Source: Gaiellasilicea sp963761905 (lineage in GTDB: Bacteria; Actinomycetota; Thermoleophilia; Gaiellales; Gaiellaceae). From it: a stretch of 64,000 bases of DNA. Shown in pieces: positions 50,330 through 59,505 of the stretch. The stretch spans positions 434,001 through 498,000 of the forward strand of contig CAVXIQ010000006.1 in the NCBI GenBank assembly GCA_963761905.1, written 5' to 3'. The notes under the pieces were generated by a model. That model searched no databases. It was not told the DNA's origin and was given only the letters and a program-made list of their open reading frames with translations. The position numbers and the translations under genes were made by a program. Within the stretch, counting starts at the first letter, position 1; the number at the start of each line of letters is the position of its first letter.

Positions 50330-51395
50330 CTGATCGTCGCCGCGGTTTCCCTGCGTGAGTTTCGCTCGTACGCTCGGCTCGAGCTCGAGCTCGAGCCGGG
50401 GCTCGTGCTCGTGACCGGCGCGAACGGCGCCGGCAAGACGAACCTGCTCGAATCCCTCCACGTCGGGACTCAGGGGTTCTCGCCGCGGACGAGAGCCGAC
50501 GCTCAGCTCGTTCGCCTCGGCGCGGACGGGGCCAGGATCGCCCTCGGCGGCGAGCGCTCCGGCCGACCGCTCCAGCTGGAGCTGACCATCCAGCCCCACC
50601 AGGGCAAGCGCGCCAAGCTGAACGGGGCTCGCGCTGCGCTCGACCGAGCAGCTCCGAGGCGAGGTATCCACGCTCGTCTTCACTCCCGACCGGCTCGCGG
50701 TCGTCAAGGGCGCTCCGGCTGTCAGGCGCGCGTACTTCGACCGCTCGCTCTCGCGGCTGCTCCCGAGCCGCGCGGCTCTGCCGATCGACTACGCCGCCGC
50801 CGTGGGCCAACGAAACGCGGCGCTTCGCCGGGCCGGAGGAGGAGCGAGCCCGACGGCTGCAGTCGAGCCGTGGACTCAGCAGGTGGTAAACCTGGGCAGG
50901 CAGCTCGTCGACGCGAGGCGCGAGGCGCTCGGGCTGCTGTCGGGGCCGTTCCGAGAGCGGGCGGGCGAGCTCGGGCTCCCCGCTGCGACGCTCGACTACG
51001 AAGGCGAGCCGCCTACCGTGGCTGCGCTCGAGGCGAGGCTCGCCAGGGATCTCGAGCGCGGCGTGACCGGGCTCGGGCCTCACCTGGACGAGATTGCGAT
51101 CCGCTCCGACTCGCGCGAGCTCCGGAGCTTCGGCTCTCAGGGCGAGCAGCGGCTGGCCGTTCTCTCGCTGCTGCTCGCGGAGGCCGAGGTGCTGGCCGAG
51201 TTGCGGGGCGTGCCGCCGCTCGTCCTCCTGGACGACGTTCTCTCCGAGCTCGACGGCGCCCGCCGCAGGACGCTGGCAGAGCGAATCGGCCTCGTCGGGC
51301 AGGCGATCGTGACGGCTACGGGCGCGGAAGCGCTGCCGCTCGCGCCGGCGCAGTTGCTCGAGGTGACCCCTGGGGTCGTGAGCGTGCGCCGATGA
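50330..51395 (+). CDS. recF: DNA repair protein RecF, one frameshift; possible CTG start
   Basis: An SMC-like ATPase that loads RecA at gaps. The N-terminus SLREFRSYARLELELEPG and Walker A TGANGAGKTNLLES are in one frame; LVFTPDRLAVVKGAPAVRRAYFDRSL and FGSQGEQRLAVLSLLLAEAEV with Walker B LVLLDDVLSELD are in the next. The shift is +1 near 50640, just after KLNGAR. No ATG, GTG or TTG precedes the family N-terminus; CTG 50330 does. Repaired length is about 354 residues, normal. The stop overlaps the dciA start (ATGA). Confidence 0.88.
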
Positions 51396-51874
51396 AGCGC
51401 CTCGACGGTGAGATCAGGCGCGAGCTCGACCGGGTCGGCTCCGAGCGCGACTACCCGACTGCCGCCGGGAGCCTGAACGCGATCGTGGCCGCCTGGCCGG
51501 CAGCGGTCGGCGCCGAGAACGCCAGACGCGCGTGGCCGGCGCGGATCGGTCGCGACGGTGTGCTCGTCGTGCACGCGAGCGACGCGGTCTGGGCGTTCCA
51601 GCTGGGAATGCTTGCGAGCTCGATCCTCGAGCGGCTCGCGGCAACACTCGGGTCGGCCACTCCGCCGAAGCTTCGCTTCGTGCCTGGCCCGATCCCGGGG
51701 AGGGTCGCCGCCCCGAGCCACGAGACCCCGCCGGAGCCTCCGCCGGTCGCTCCCGGGGACGCCTCGCAAGGTGCCGCCGTCGCCGCTCGGATCGGGGACG
51801 ACGAGCTTCGTGAGAGCGTCGCGAGAGCCGTTGCGGCGAGCCTCGCGCGAAGCCGCTCCGACCGCGCTTTCTGA
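51392..51874 (+). CDS. dciA: DciA-like protein (DUF721)
   Basis: A 160-residue protein with the DUF721 core (AIVAAWPAAVGAENARRAWP, GVLVVHASDAVWAFQLGML, PPKLRFVPGPIPG). DciA proteins load or operate the replicative helicase in bacteria lacking DnaC/DnaI, and the recF-dciA-gyrB order is the actinobacterial standard. ATG 51392 is coupled to recF. Confidence 0.88.
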   Translation: MKRLDGEIRRELDRVGSERDYPTAAGSLNAIVAAWPAAVGAENARRAWPARIGRDGVLVVHASDAVWAFQLGMLASSILERLAATLGSATPPKLRFVPGPIPGRVAAPSHETPPEPPPVAPGDASQGAAVAARIGDDELRESVARAVAASLARSRSDRAF

Positions 51875-51919
51875 TACACTGCTCTCCGCCCGCAAGATGG
51901 CTATTTGCAGGGCTTTTTT
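51872..51919 (+). promoter_or_regulatory. gyrB extended -10 promoter with terminator-like leader hairpin
   Basis: TGATACACT (51872-51880) is an extended -10 element. From the expected start (about 51887) the RNA forms GCCCGCAA (51888-51895) paired with TTGCAGGGC (51905-51913, one bulged A), followed at once by six T (51914-51919) and then the ATG at 51921. This is an intrinsic-terminator shape filling the whole leader. An in-frame ATG at 51897 lies in its loop. Confidence 0.5.
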
Positions 51920-51920
51920 C

Positions 51921-54317
51921 ATGACCGAAACCGATTACACAGCCGACTACTCCGCAAAGGACATCACCGTTCTCGAGGGCCTCGAGCCGGTCCGGCTTCG
52001 GCCCGGGATGTACATCGGCTCGACCGGCTCGCGCGGGCTCCACCATCTCGTCTACGAGGTGGTCGCAAACTCCGTCGACGAGGCGCTCGCAGACCGCAAC
52101 GACCGGATCGAGCTGACCCTCCACCCGGACAACTCCGTCACCATCAAGGACTGGGGCTCCGGGATCCCGGTCGACGCAATGGCGGACACCGGAGAGTCGG
52201 CGCTGACGGTCGTGATGACGAAGTTGCACGCGGGCGGCAAGTTCGGCGGTGACGGCTACAAGGTCTCCGGCGGGCTCCACGGCGTCGGCATCTCCGTCGT
52301 GAACGCGCTCTCGGAGCGGCTGGTCGCGGAGGTTCGACGCGACGGAAAGCTGTACCGCCAGGAGTACGCGCGCGGTGTTCCCGTGACCGACGTCGAGGTG
52401 GTCGGGACGGCGAGCGACACCGGCACGACGATCTCCTACCTCCCGGACGGCGAGATCTTCGAGGAGCTGGATCTCTCGACTTCGACTCTCATCCAGCGCC
52501 TGCGGGAGACCGCGTTCCTGACCCGCGGGCTCCGGATCACGCTCACCGACGAGCGCGAGGGCGAGGACCGCCACGAGTTCTACGCCGAGGGCGGACTGCG
52601 GGACTTCGTGGCCTACGTCAACGACTCGAAGGACCCGGTGCACAAGCACATCGTCTTCTTCGAAGGCGAGAACGACGACGGCGCGCTCGAGGTCGCGATG
52701 CAGTGGAACACCTCCTACGTCGAGTCCGTCTTCTCGTTCGCGAACAACATCAACACCCACGAGGGCGGCACCCATCTCTCCGGCTTCCGCGCCGCGCTCA
52801 CCGGCACGCTCAATCGCTACGCGCGCGATAAGGGGCTGCTCAAGGAGAAGGAGGACAACCTCGAGGGCGAGGACGTCCGCGAGGGGCTCGCCGCGGTGAT
52901 CTCGGTCAAGCTGCGCAACCCCCAGTTCGAGGGCCAGACGAAGACGAAGCTCGGCAACCCTCCGATCGAGAGCCTCGTCAAGCAGGTGGTGAACCAGAGG
53001 CTCGCCGAGTTCCTGGAGGAGAACCCACAGGATGCGCGCCAGATGGTGGCGAAGGCGATCTCCGCCCAGCGCGCCCGCCAGGCTGCCCGCAAGGCGCGCG
53101 AGCTGACCCGCCGCAAGAGCGCCCTCGAGAGCATGTCGTTGCCCGGCAAGCTCGCCGACTGCTCGATCAAGGATCCTGAGGCGGCGGAGCTCTTCATCGT
53201 CGAGGGCGACTCCGCCGGCGGCTCGGCCAAGATGGGCCGCGACCGCACCTACCAGGCGATCCTGCCGCTCCGGGGGAAGATCATCAACTCGGAGAAGAAC
53301 CGGATCAACAAGGTCCTCTCGAACAACGAGATCCAGGCGATGATCACCGCGATCGGAACCTCGCTCGGCGACGAGTTCGACATCGCGAAGCTCCGCTACC
53401 ACAAGGTGATCGTGATGACGGACGCCGACGTCGACGGTTCGCACATCCGGACGTTGATCCTGACTTTCCTCTACCGCCAGATGCCGGAGCTGATCGAGCG
53501 CGGACACGTCTACATCGCAGTGCCGCCGCTCTACAAGGTGAAGCTCGGGAACCAGGAGTTCTACTTCGAGAAGGACGCCCAGCTCGAGGAGCTGCTCGTC
53601 CGGGAGCGGGTGGGCGAGCTCGAGGTCGCCTCATCCGGGGGCGAGCCGCTCAAGCTCACGGAGGCTCGCTGGGGCCGCTTCGTGCGCGCGCTCGTCGAGT
53701 TCGAGGGCTGGCTCGCCCGGCTTCGCGCCGACTACGGTGCCGCGGCGGCCGACTTCATGGTCACGCACCGCCTCGTCGCGACCGAGTTCGGCTCGCTCGG
53801 GGCGCTGGACGACGCCGTGATCGCGACGGCCGACAACGGCTACGCGCTGACGATCCGCGAGCGCGGCGCAGACTCGATCGAGGTCAAGGTCGTCGAGACC
53901 GAGACGAGCGCAGCCACCCATGTCACCGTTCCGGCCGAGCTCGTCGCCTCGCCGATCTACACCAACCTGCGCAAGGCCTACGCGAAGCTCGTGGAGGTGG
54001 TCGGCACGCCGCCGTACACGCTCGTCTCCGGAAGGAAGCGGCGGGAGGCCGAGACGTTCGCGGAGCTTCGCGGCGAGGCGCTCGACCTCGCGAAGGAGGG
54101 CTTGCAGCTCTCCCGGTTCAAGGGCCTCGGAGAGATGAACGAGGAGCAGCTCTGGGAGACGACCATGGATCCGCAGAAGCGACTGCTGATCCGCGTCGAC
54201 GTCGAGGATGCGTCGGCGGCCGACCGGCTCTTCTCGACGCTGATGGGCGATCAGGTCGAACCGCGGCGCGCCTTCATCGAGGAGAACGCCCGAGACGTGC
54301 GCTTCCTCGATGTCTGA
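51921..54317 (+). CDS. gyrB: DNA gyrase subunit B
   Basis: A 798-residue type IIA topoisomerase ATPase subunit. N-terminal GHKL motifs (RPGMYIGSTGSRGLHHLVYE, GGKFGGDGYKVSGGLHGVG), transducer lysine (QTKTKLGNPPIE), Toprim motifs EGDSAGGSAK, PLRGKIINSEKNR and DADVDGSHIRTL, and the C-terminal SRFKGLGEMNEEQLWETTMDP. Between about residues 548 and 730 is an insertion of roughly 165-180 residues, as in Gram-negative GyrB and unlike most actinobacteria. The alternative start ATG 51897 would add eight residues. Confidence 0.98.
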   Translation: MTETDYTADYSAKDITVLEGLEPVRLRPGMYIGSTGSRGLHHLVYEVVANSVDEALADRNDRIELTLHPDNSVTIKDWGSGIPVDAMADTGESALTVVMTKLHAGGKFGGDGYKVSGGLHGVGISVVNALSERLVAEVRRDGKLYRQEYARGVPVTDVEVVGTASDTGTTISYLPDGEIFEELDLSTSTLIQRLRETAFLTRGLRITLTDEREGEDRHEFYAEGGLRDFVAYVNDSKDPVHKHIVFFEGENDDGALEVAMQWNTSYVESVFSFANNINTHEGGTHLSGFRAALTGTLNRYARDKGLLKEKEDNLEGEDVREGLAAVISVKLRNPQFEGQTKTKLGNPPIESLVKQVVNQRLAEFLEENPQDARQMVAKAISAQRARQAARKARELTRRKSALESMSLPGKLADCSIKDPEAAELFIVEGDSAGGSAKMGRDRTYQAILPLRGKIINSEKNRINKVLSNNEIQAMITAIGTSLGDEFDIAKLRYHKVIVMTDADVDGSHIRTLILTFLYRQMPELIERGHVYIAVPPLYKVKLGNQEFYFEKDAQLEELLVRERVGELEVASSGGEPLKLTEARWGRFVRALVEFEGWLARLRADYGAAAADFMVTHRLVATEFGSLGALDDAVIATADNGYALTIRERGADSIEVKVVETETSAATHVTVPAELVASPIYTNLRKAYAKLVEVVGTPPYTLVSGRKRREAETFAELRGEALDLAKEGLQLSRFKGLGEMNEEQLWETTMDPQKRLLIRVDVEDASAADRLFSTLMGDQVEPRRAFIEENARDVRFLDV

Positions 54318-56892
54318 TCTCGTCCCGGGAGGTCTCGGCAGCGGCCGGATCGAGCCGCGCGAGCTCGAGCAGGAGATGCGCTCGAGCTACCTCGACTACG
54401 CGATGAGCGTGATCGTCGGGCGCGCGTTGCCCGACGTGCGGGACGGGCTCAAGCCGGTGCACCGCCGCGTGCTGTTCGGGATGCACGAGGCGGGTCTGCA
54501 GCCGAACCGGCCCTACAAGAAGTCGGCGGCGACCGTGGGCGACGTGATGGGCAAGTACCACCCCCACGGCGACGCCTCGATCTACGACACCCTCGTCCGG
54601 ATGGCGCAGCCGTTCAGCCTGCGCTACCCGCTCGTCGACGGGCAGGGCAACTTCGGCTCGGTCGACGACGACCCGCCGGCCGCGATGCGCTACACCGAGG
54701 CGCGACTCGCGCGGATCGCGACCGAGATGCTGCGCGACATCGACGCCGACACCGTCGACTTCGTCCCGAACTACGACGAGTCGCGGCGGGTGCCGGACGT
54801 GCTCCCGTCCCGCTTCCCCAACCTGCTCGTGAACGGCTCGGCCGGGATCGCGGTCGGGATGGCCACGAACATGCCGCCGCACCGGCTCGGCGAGATCATC
54901 GACGCGATCGTCCAGCTCCTCGACAAGCCCGACGCGAACGTCGAGGATCTGATCAAGCACGTGAAAGGCCCCGACTTCCCGACCGGCGCGATCGTCGTCG
55001 GCCGGAGCGGGATCCGGGACGCGTATCGCACGGGGCGCGGCAGGATCGTGATGCGCGCCCGCGCCCACGTCGAGGAGCTCCGCGGCGGCAAGAGCGCGAT
55101 CGTCGTCACCGAGCTTCCGTACGGGGTCAAGAAGGGCGGCGACAGCGGCGTGATCAAGAAGATCGCGGATCTCGTCGGCGAGAAGGTGATCACTGAGGTC
55201 TCGGACCTCGCCGACCACTCCGACCGCACCGGGATGCGGATCCAGATCGAGCTCAAGCGCGACGCGATCCCGCAGGTCGTCCTGAACAAGCTCTACAAGC
55301 ACACCTCGCTGCAAGCGACGTTCGGCTACAACGCCGTGGCGCTCGTCGACAACGTGCCGCGGACGCTCTCGCTGCTCGAGCTCGTCACGCACTACCTGAA
55401 CTACCAGCGCGAGATCATCACCCGGCGCTCGAAGTTCGAGCTGCGCAAGGCGGAAGACCGGGCGCACGTCCTCCAGGGCTACCTGATCGCCCTGGACAAC
55501 CTCGACGAAGTGATCCGGATCATCCGTGGCGCCGACGACACCGACGGAGCGCGCGAGCAGCTGATGTCCGCGTTCGCCCTCTCGGAGATCCAGGCGACCG
55601 CGATCCTCGATCTGCGCCTCCGCGCGCTCACCGGGCTCGAGCGCAAGCGGGTCGAGGACGAGTTCAACGACCTCCAGGAGAAGATCGCGGAGCTGCGAGC
55701 GATCCTCGGCGACCCGGCTCGGATCGACGCGCTGATTCGCGAGGAGCTGCTCGAGCTGAAGACGATCTACGGCAAGAACGACGACCGTCGCACCGAGATC
55801 ATCGCGGCCGAAGGCGAGTTCTCGCTCGAGGACATGATCGCCGAGGAGGACATGGTGATCGCGATCACCCAGTCCGGCTACATCAAGCGGCTGCCGGTCA
55901 CCACCTACCGCGAGCAGCGGCGCGGTGGTCAGGGCGTGATGGGAATGGACTTGAAGGACGAGGACTTCATCGAGCACCTCTTCGTGGCCTCGACGCACGA
56001 CTACATCCTCTTCTTTACGAGCGTCGGCAAGGTCTACCGGCTCAAGGTGCACGAGCTTCCGCTCGGGTCGCGCCAGTCGAAGGGCCGCGCGATCGTCAAC
56101 CTGCTTCCCTTCCGCCAGGACGAATCGGTTCGCGCGGTGATTGCGACCCGCGACTACAAGGAGTCGAAGTTCCTCGTCTTTGCGACCAGGAAGGGCGTCG
56201 TCAAGAAGACCGAGTTCCTCGAGTACAACACGCCCCTGAAGGCGGATGGGATCATCGCGATCAAGATGCGCGAGGACGACGAGCTCGTCGGGGTTCGGCT
56301 CTCGGACGGAGACGACGACATCATCATGGTCTCCCGGTTCGGCCAGGCAATTCGCTTTCACGAGGACGACGTCCGCTCGATGGGCCGCGCCGCCTCCGGT
56401 GTGCGCGGGATGAATCTGCGCTCGGGCGACGAGGTGATCGAGGTGAACGTGGCGGAGGACGACGCCGACCTCCTCGTCGTGACGGAGAACGGCTACGGCA
56501 AGCGCACACCGCTCCACGAGTACCCGAGGAAGGGCCGAGGCGGGCTGGGGGTCAAGACCGTCCAGCTGGCCGAGGCGAAGGGCAAGCTCGCCGGCGCGCG
56601 GGTCGTCCGGGACGGCTACGCGGTGATGCTGATCTCGACCGGCGGAACGGTGATCCGGATGCCGGTCGAAGGGATTCGGCGGGCCGGGCGCTCCACCCAG
56701 GGCGTGATCGTGATGCGCCTGCGCGGCGACGAGACGGTCTCGAGCCTCGCGCCCGTGGTCGAGAGCGACGCGTCGGCCGAGGCGTCGATCGCTGCCGCCG
56801 CAACGGCGGCCGACGAGGCCGGAATCGAGCCGTCGGCGGAGCCGCAGTTCGACGAGGACGGCTTTGCGACGACCGGCGCGGACGACGGCTGA
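54310..56892 (+). CDS. gyrA: DNA gyrase subunit A
   Basis: An 860-residue breakage-reunion subunit. The catalytic Tyr is in MRYTEARLARIA (about residue 128). The quinolone region reads YHPHGDASIYDTLVRMAQPF, with Ala where E. coli has Ser83, as in mycobacteria. The GyrA box appears as EQRRGGQGVMG (Gln replaces the usual Lys/Arg before the last Gly). The C-terminal beta-pinwheel repeats are followed by an acidic Ala/Glu/Asp-rich tail of about 50 residues. It overlaps gyrB by 8 bp. Confidence 0.98.
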   Translation: MSDLVPGGLGSGRIEPRELEQEMRSSYLDYAMSVIVGRALPDVRDGLKPVHRRVLFGMHEAGLQPNRPYKKSAATVGDVMGKYHPHGDASIYDTLVRMAQPFSLRYPLVDGQGNFGSVDDDPPAAMRYTEARLARIATEMLRDIDADTVDFVPNYDESRRVPDVLPSRFPNLLVNGSAGIAVGMATNMPPHRLGEIIDAIVQLLDKPDANVEDLIKHVKGPDFPTGAIVVGRSGIRDAYRTGRGRIVMRARAHVEELRGGKSAIVVTELPYGVKKGGDSGVIKKIADLVGEKVITEVSDLADHSDRTGMRIQIELKRDAIPQVVLNKLYKHTSLQATFGYNAVALVDNVPRTLSLLELVTHYLNYQREIITRRSKFELRKAEDRAHVLQGYLIALDNLDEVIRIIRGADDTDGAREQLMSAFALSEIQATAILDLRLRALTGLERKRVEDEFNDLQEKIAELRAILGDPARIDALIREELLELKTIYGKNDDRRTEIIAAEGEFSLEDMIAEEDMVIAITQSGYIKRLPVTTYREQRRGGQGVMGMDLKDEDFIEHLFVASTHDYILFFTSVGKVYRLKVHELPLGSRQSKGRAIVNLLPFRQDESVRAVIATRDYKESKFLVFATRKGVVKKTEFLEYNTPLKADGIIAIKMREDDELVGVRLSDGDDDIIMVSRFGQAIRFHEDDVRSMGRAASGVRGMNLRSGDEVIEVNVAEDDADLLVVTENGYGKRTPLHEYPRKGRGGLGVKTVQLAEAKGKLAGARVVRDGYAVMLISTGGTVIRMPVEGIRRAGRSTQGVIVMRLRGDETVSSLAPVVESDASAEASIAAAATAADEAGIEPSAEPQFDEDGFATTGADDG

Positions 56893-56990
56893 GGCGACCG
56901 GCCTCCCTCGCCCGCACGGCTTCCCAAACCGCCGCGAACGGTGTATATCTCCCTAGAGGGGTCGCCGTCCCAGCCGATAAAGGGTTCGAT

Positions 56991-57302
56991 ATGTCTTACA
57001 GCAGTCAGCTCGACCTGCTTGAACCGATAAATCTCACCGACCATCTCGACAAGGTCGAGCTCTATCTCGGCCAGGTTTGCCAGATCGCCGGGATCTCGAA
57101 GATGCAGCTCGACTACTGGACGAACAAGGCGCAGATCCCGACGAAGGGCAAGAAGCAGCGGATCTACGACATCGAGGCGCTCGAGACCGTGATGTTGATC
57201 AAGCAGGCGAAGGACAAGGGCCTGAACCTCGGCGCCGCGATCGACGCTGCGCGGCGGTTTCGCTCTGCGCAAGCGCAGCGGCCCGACGCGGCCCTGTCCT
57301 AA
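56991..57302 (+). CDS. MerR-family-like helix-turn-helix protein (103 aa)
   Basis: A small DNA-binding protein. LGQVCQIAGISKMQLDYWTNKAQIP matches the MerR N-terminal helix-turn-helix (with DYWT in place of the usual RYYE), and QRIYDIEALETVMLIKQAKDKGLNL is the wing plus dimerisation helix. It has no effector domain, so it is a minimal MerR/BldC-type regulator. ATG 56991 follows AAAGGG. It stands alone after gyrA (98-bp gap) and converges on slipin with a 4-bp overlap. Confidence 0.8.
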   Translation: MSYSSQLDLLEPINLTDHLDKVELYLGQVCQIAGISKMQLDYWTNKAQIPTKGKKQRIYDIEALETVMLIKQAKDKGLNLGAAIDAARRFRSAQAQRPDAALS

Positions 57303-58078
57303 CCGGTCTGATCTCCGCCGGAACGCGGCTTCGGCATGAAGGCCGTCAGCATGTCGATCGGCGCGGGGAAGACGATCGTGGACGAGTTCGTGGCGCCGAT
57401 CTCGAGCAGCGTCTGCAGGTAGCGCAGCTGTAGCGCCATCGGCGATTTCGCCATCACGTCGGCCGCATCGGAGAGCTTCTGCGAGGCCTGGAACTCGCCC
57501 TCGGCAGCGATGATCTTGGCCCGCCGCTCCCGCTCGGCCTCCGCCTGACGTGCCATCGCGCGCTGCATCGTCGCGGGGATCTCGACGTCCTTCACCTCGA
57601 CGATCGAGACCTTGACGCCCCACGGTGAGGTGGCCTCGTCGATGATGCTTTGCAGGATCGCGTTGATCTTGTCGCGCTCGGAGAGCAGCTCGTCGAGCGT
57701 GTGCTGGCCGAGCACCGACCGCAGGGTCGTCTGGGCGATCTGCGAGGTCGCGACCATGAAGTTCTCGACCTGGACGATCGCGTTCTTCGGCTCGATGATC
57801 CGGAAGTAGGCGACCGCGTTCACCTTGACCGGCACGTTGTCCTTCGTGATCACCTCCTGCGGGGGCACGTTCAGCGTGATCGTGCGCAGATCGACCTTGA
57901 CCATCCGGTCGATCACGGGAATCAAGAGAAAGAGCCCCGGTCCCTTCGGCTCCGGCAGGAGCCGGCCGAGCCGGAAGATGACGCCGCGCTCGTACTCGCG
58001 CGCCACCTTGATCGCCGCGAAGAGAAACAACAGGAGGATGAAGACGACGGCGGCGAGCGCGATCAGGGTGATCGACAT
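57299..58078 (-). CDS. Slipin / stomatin-like SPFH-domain protein
   Basis: A 259-residue membrane-scaffold protein with one N-terminal helix (LIALAAVVFILLLFLFAA), SPFH/Band7 domain (REYERGVIFRLGRLLPEPKGPG, VPPQEVITKDNVPVKVNAV, TTLRSVLGQHTLDELLSERD) and a helical oligomerisation region rich in Ala/Glu/Arg (RQAEAERERRAKIIAAEGE). It begins directly after the NfeD stop; NfeD and slipin form a conserved membrane-quality pair. Confidence 0.94.
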   Translation of the reverse strand: MSITLIALAAVVFILLLFLFAAIKVAREYERGVIFRLGRLLPEPKGPGLFLLIPVIDRMVKVDLRTITLNVPPQEVITKDNVPVKVNAVAYFRIIEPKNAIVQVENFMVATSQIAQTTLRSVLGQHTLDELLSERDKINAILQSIIDEATSPWGVKVSIVEVKDVEIPATMQRAMARQAEAERERRAKIIAAEGEFQASQKLSDAADVMAKSPMALQLRYLQTLLEIGATNSSTIVFPAPIDMLTAFMPKPRSGGDQTG

Positions 58079-59401
58079 CTAGGTCCTTTCCGAAGCGGGA
58101 TCCGGGCTTGCGACGACGAGCTGGAGCTCCTCCTGCTGAACCGACTCTATGCGGACGCGCTCACCCGGGCGGAGGGGTGACCCGTCGGTCGTCCGGGCGC
58201 GCCAGAGCTCGCCCTCGACGAAGACGAAGCCGTCGCCGCGGACCTGAGCCGCCTCGCCGACGAGGCGGTGCGCGCCCACCGCCGCAGGAGCCCTGCGAGC
58301 CGTCGCGGCCTTCGTCAGCGCGAAACCGAAGATCGCGGCGAGCGTCAGCGCGATCGCGAGCGCGACTTGGATCGACACCTGGTACGCCTCGCCGGCGGGA
58401 TCGAAGAGCATGAGCGCGCCGATCACGAAGGTGACCGCGCCGGCCACCGACAGCGCTCCGTGCGAGACGATGAAGCCCTCGGCGATGAAGAAGGCAGCCG
58501 AGAGGATCATCAGGAGCAGCCCCGCAGCCGAGACCGGGAGAACCTGCAGCCCGTAGAGCCCGACGACGAGCGAGATCGCCCCGACGGTGCCCGGGAAGAC
58601 GAGCCCGGGGTTCCAGAGCTCGACCACGATTCCGATCAGCCCGATCGAGAGCATCAGCGCGACGATGTTCGGGTCGATCAGGAGGTCGAGGATGCTCTTC
58701 CACGTCGACATCTCGGTTCGCTCGATCGTCGTGTCCGGGGGCGTGTCGATCGTCAGCTCGGGCTTGGTCGGCGGGACGGTGCCGTCGATCTGGCGGAAGA
58801 GAGAGTCGTAGTCGCGGGCGAGGACGTCGGCCACGTTCAGGCGGACCGCCTCGCGGGCGCCGAGATTCGACGCCTGGGTCACCATCTTCCGGGCCTCGGC
58901 CACGTTCCGTTCGTTCTCGCGTGCCAGCTCGCCGATGTAGGCGGCCGCGTCGTTGACGATCTTGCGCCGGAGGTCCTTGGAGAAGTCCTCGCCGCCCGTC
59001 GTGATCGGCGTCGAGGAGCCGATGTTCGTCTGCGGCGCCATCGCCAGGACGTCGGCCGCCATCCCGATCACCGCGCCGGCCGAGTCCGCGCTCGACCCGG
59101 AGGGTGCGACGTAGACGACGACCGGCACGTCCGCGGCGAGAATCCCCTTGACGATCGCGCGCATCGAGGAGCCGAGGCCGCCGGGCGTATCGAGCTCGAT
59201 CACGACTGCGGAGAATCCCTCGCGCTCGCCGCGCTCGATCGCGTCGAGCAGGTACTCCTGGGTCACCGGGTTGACGTCGTTCTCGAACTCCGCGACGAGC
59301 ACGCGCGAAGGGGCGTCTTCGGCCGTCGCCGGGGCGGAGAGCAGAAGCGCGGCTGCTGCGACGAGCGAGAGCCGCAGACCCCGCGAGAGCAAAGCGTGCA
59401 A
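58079..59401 (-). CDS. NfeD-family membrane-bound ClpP-class serine protease
   Basis: A 440-residue protein: signal peptide (SLVAAAALLLSAPATA), a ClpP-like protease domain (VVIELDTPGGLGSSMRAIV, VYVAPSGSSADSAGAVIGMAAD with the nucleophilic Ser, PQTNIGSSTPI, RKIVNDAAAYI with the base Lys), four membrane helices and a C-terminal OB-fold (LVGEAAQVRGDGFVFVEGELW). Relatives cut stomatin-type partners, here the next gene. TTG 59401 is the start, 9 bases from a TAGAAT box. Confidence 0.93.
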   Translation of the reverse strand: MHALLSRGLRLSLVAAAALLLSAPATAEDAPSRVLVAEFENDVNPVTQEYLLDAIERGEREGFSAVVIELDTPGGLGSSMRAIVKGILAADVPVVVYVAPSGSSADSAGAVIGMAADVLAMAPQTNIGSSTPITTGGEDFSKDLRRKIVNDAAAYIGELARENERNVAEARKMVTQASNLGAREAVRLNVADVLARDYDSLFRQIDGTVPPTKPELTIDTPPDTTIERTEMSTWKSILDLLIDPNIVALMLSIGLIGIVVELWNPGLVFPGTVGAISLVVGLYGLQVLPVSAAGLLLMILSAAFFIAEGFIVSHGALSVAGAVTFVIGALMLFDPAGEAYQVSIQVALAIALTLAAIFGFALTKAATARRAPAAVGAHRLVGEAAQVRGDGFVFVEGELWRARTTDGSPLRPGERVRIESVQQEELQLVVASPDPASERT

Positions 59402-59410
59402 GGCAGGCCG

Positions 59411-59416
59411 ATTCTA
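59411..59416 (-). promoter_or_regulatory. -10 box of the nfeD-slipin operon
   Basis: TAGAAT on the minus strand ends 9 bases before the TTG start, implying a leader of about 3 nt. No matching -35 is seen at 16-18 bp. Confidence 0.4.
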
Positions 59417-59505
59417 GCCTGTGCGGGGTGTTCGTAAGGATTCGGTCAAGCAGGGGTCGCCGCGCTTGTGGGGAAAGAAGACAATCGCCACTGTTGGCTC
59501 ACCCC

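Noticed and set aside
54959..54972. CACGTGAAA in gyrA and other CACGTG hexamers as extra parS sites
   Set aside because: Only half of the palindrome is present; flanks do not match TTTCACGTGAAA.
54274..56517. A 747-codon open frame antisense to gyrA, and similar long antisense frames opposite PBP1A, DUF2079 and others
   Set aside because: High-GC genes leave the opposite strand open. The translations are Asp/Arg/Val-rich low-complexity with no domain, while the sense frames have complete catalytic motifs.
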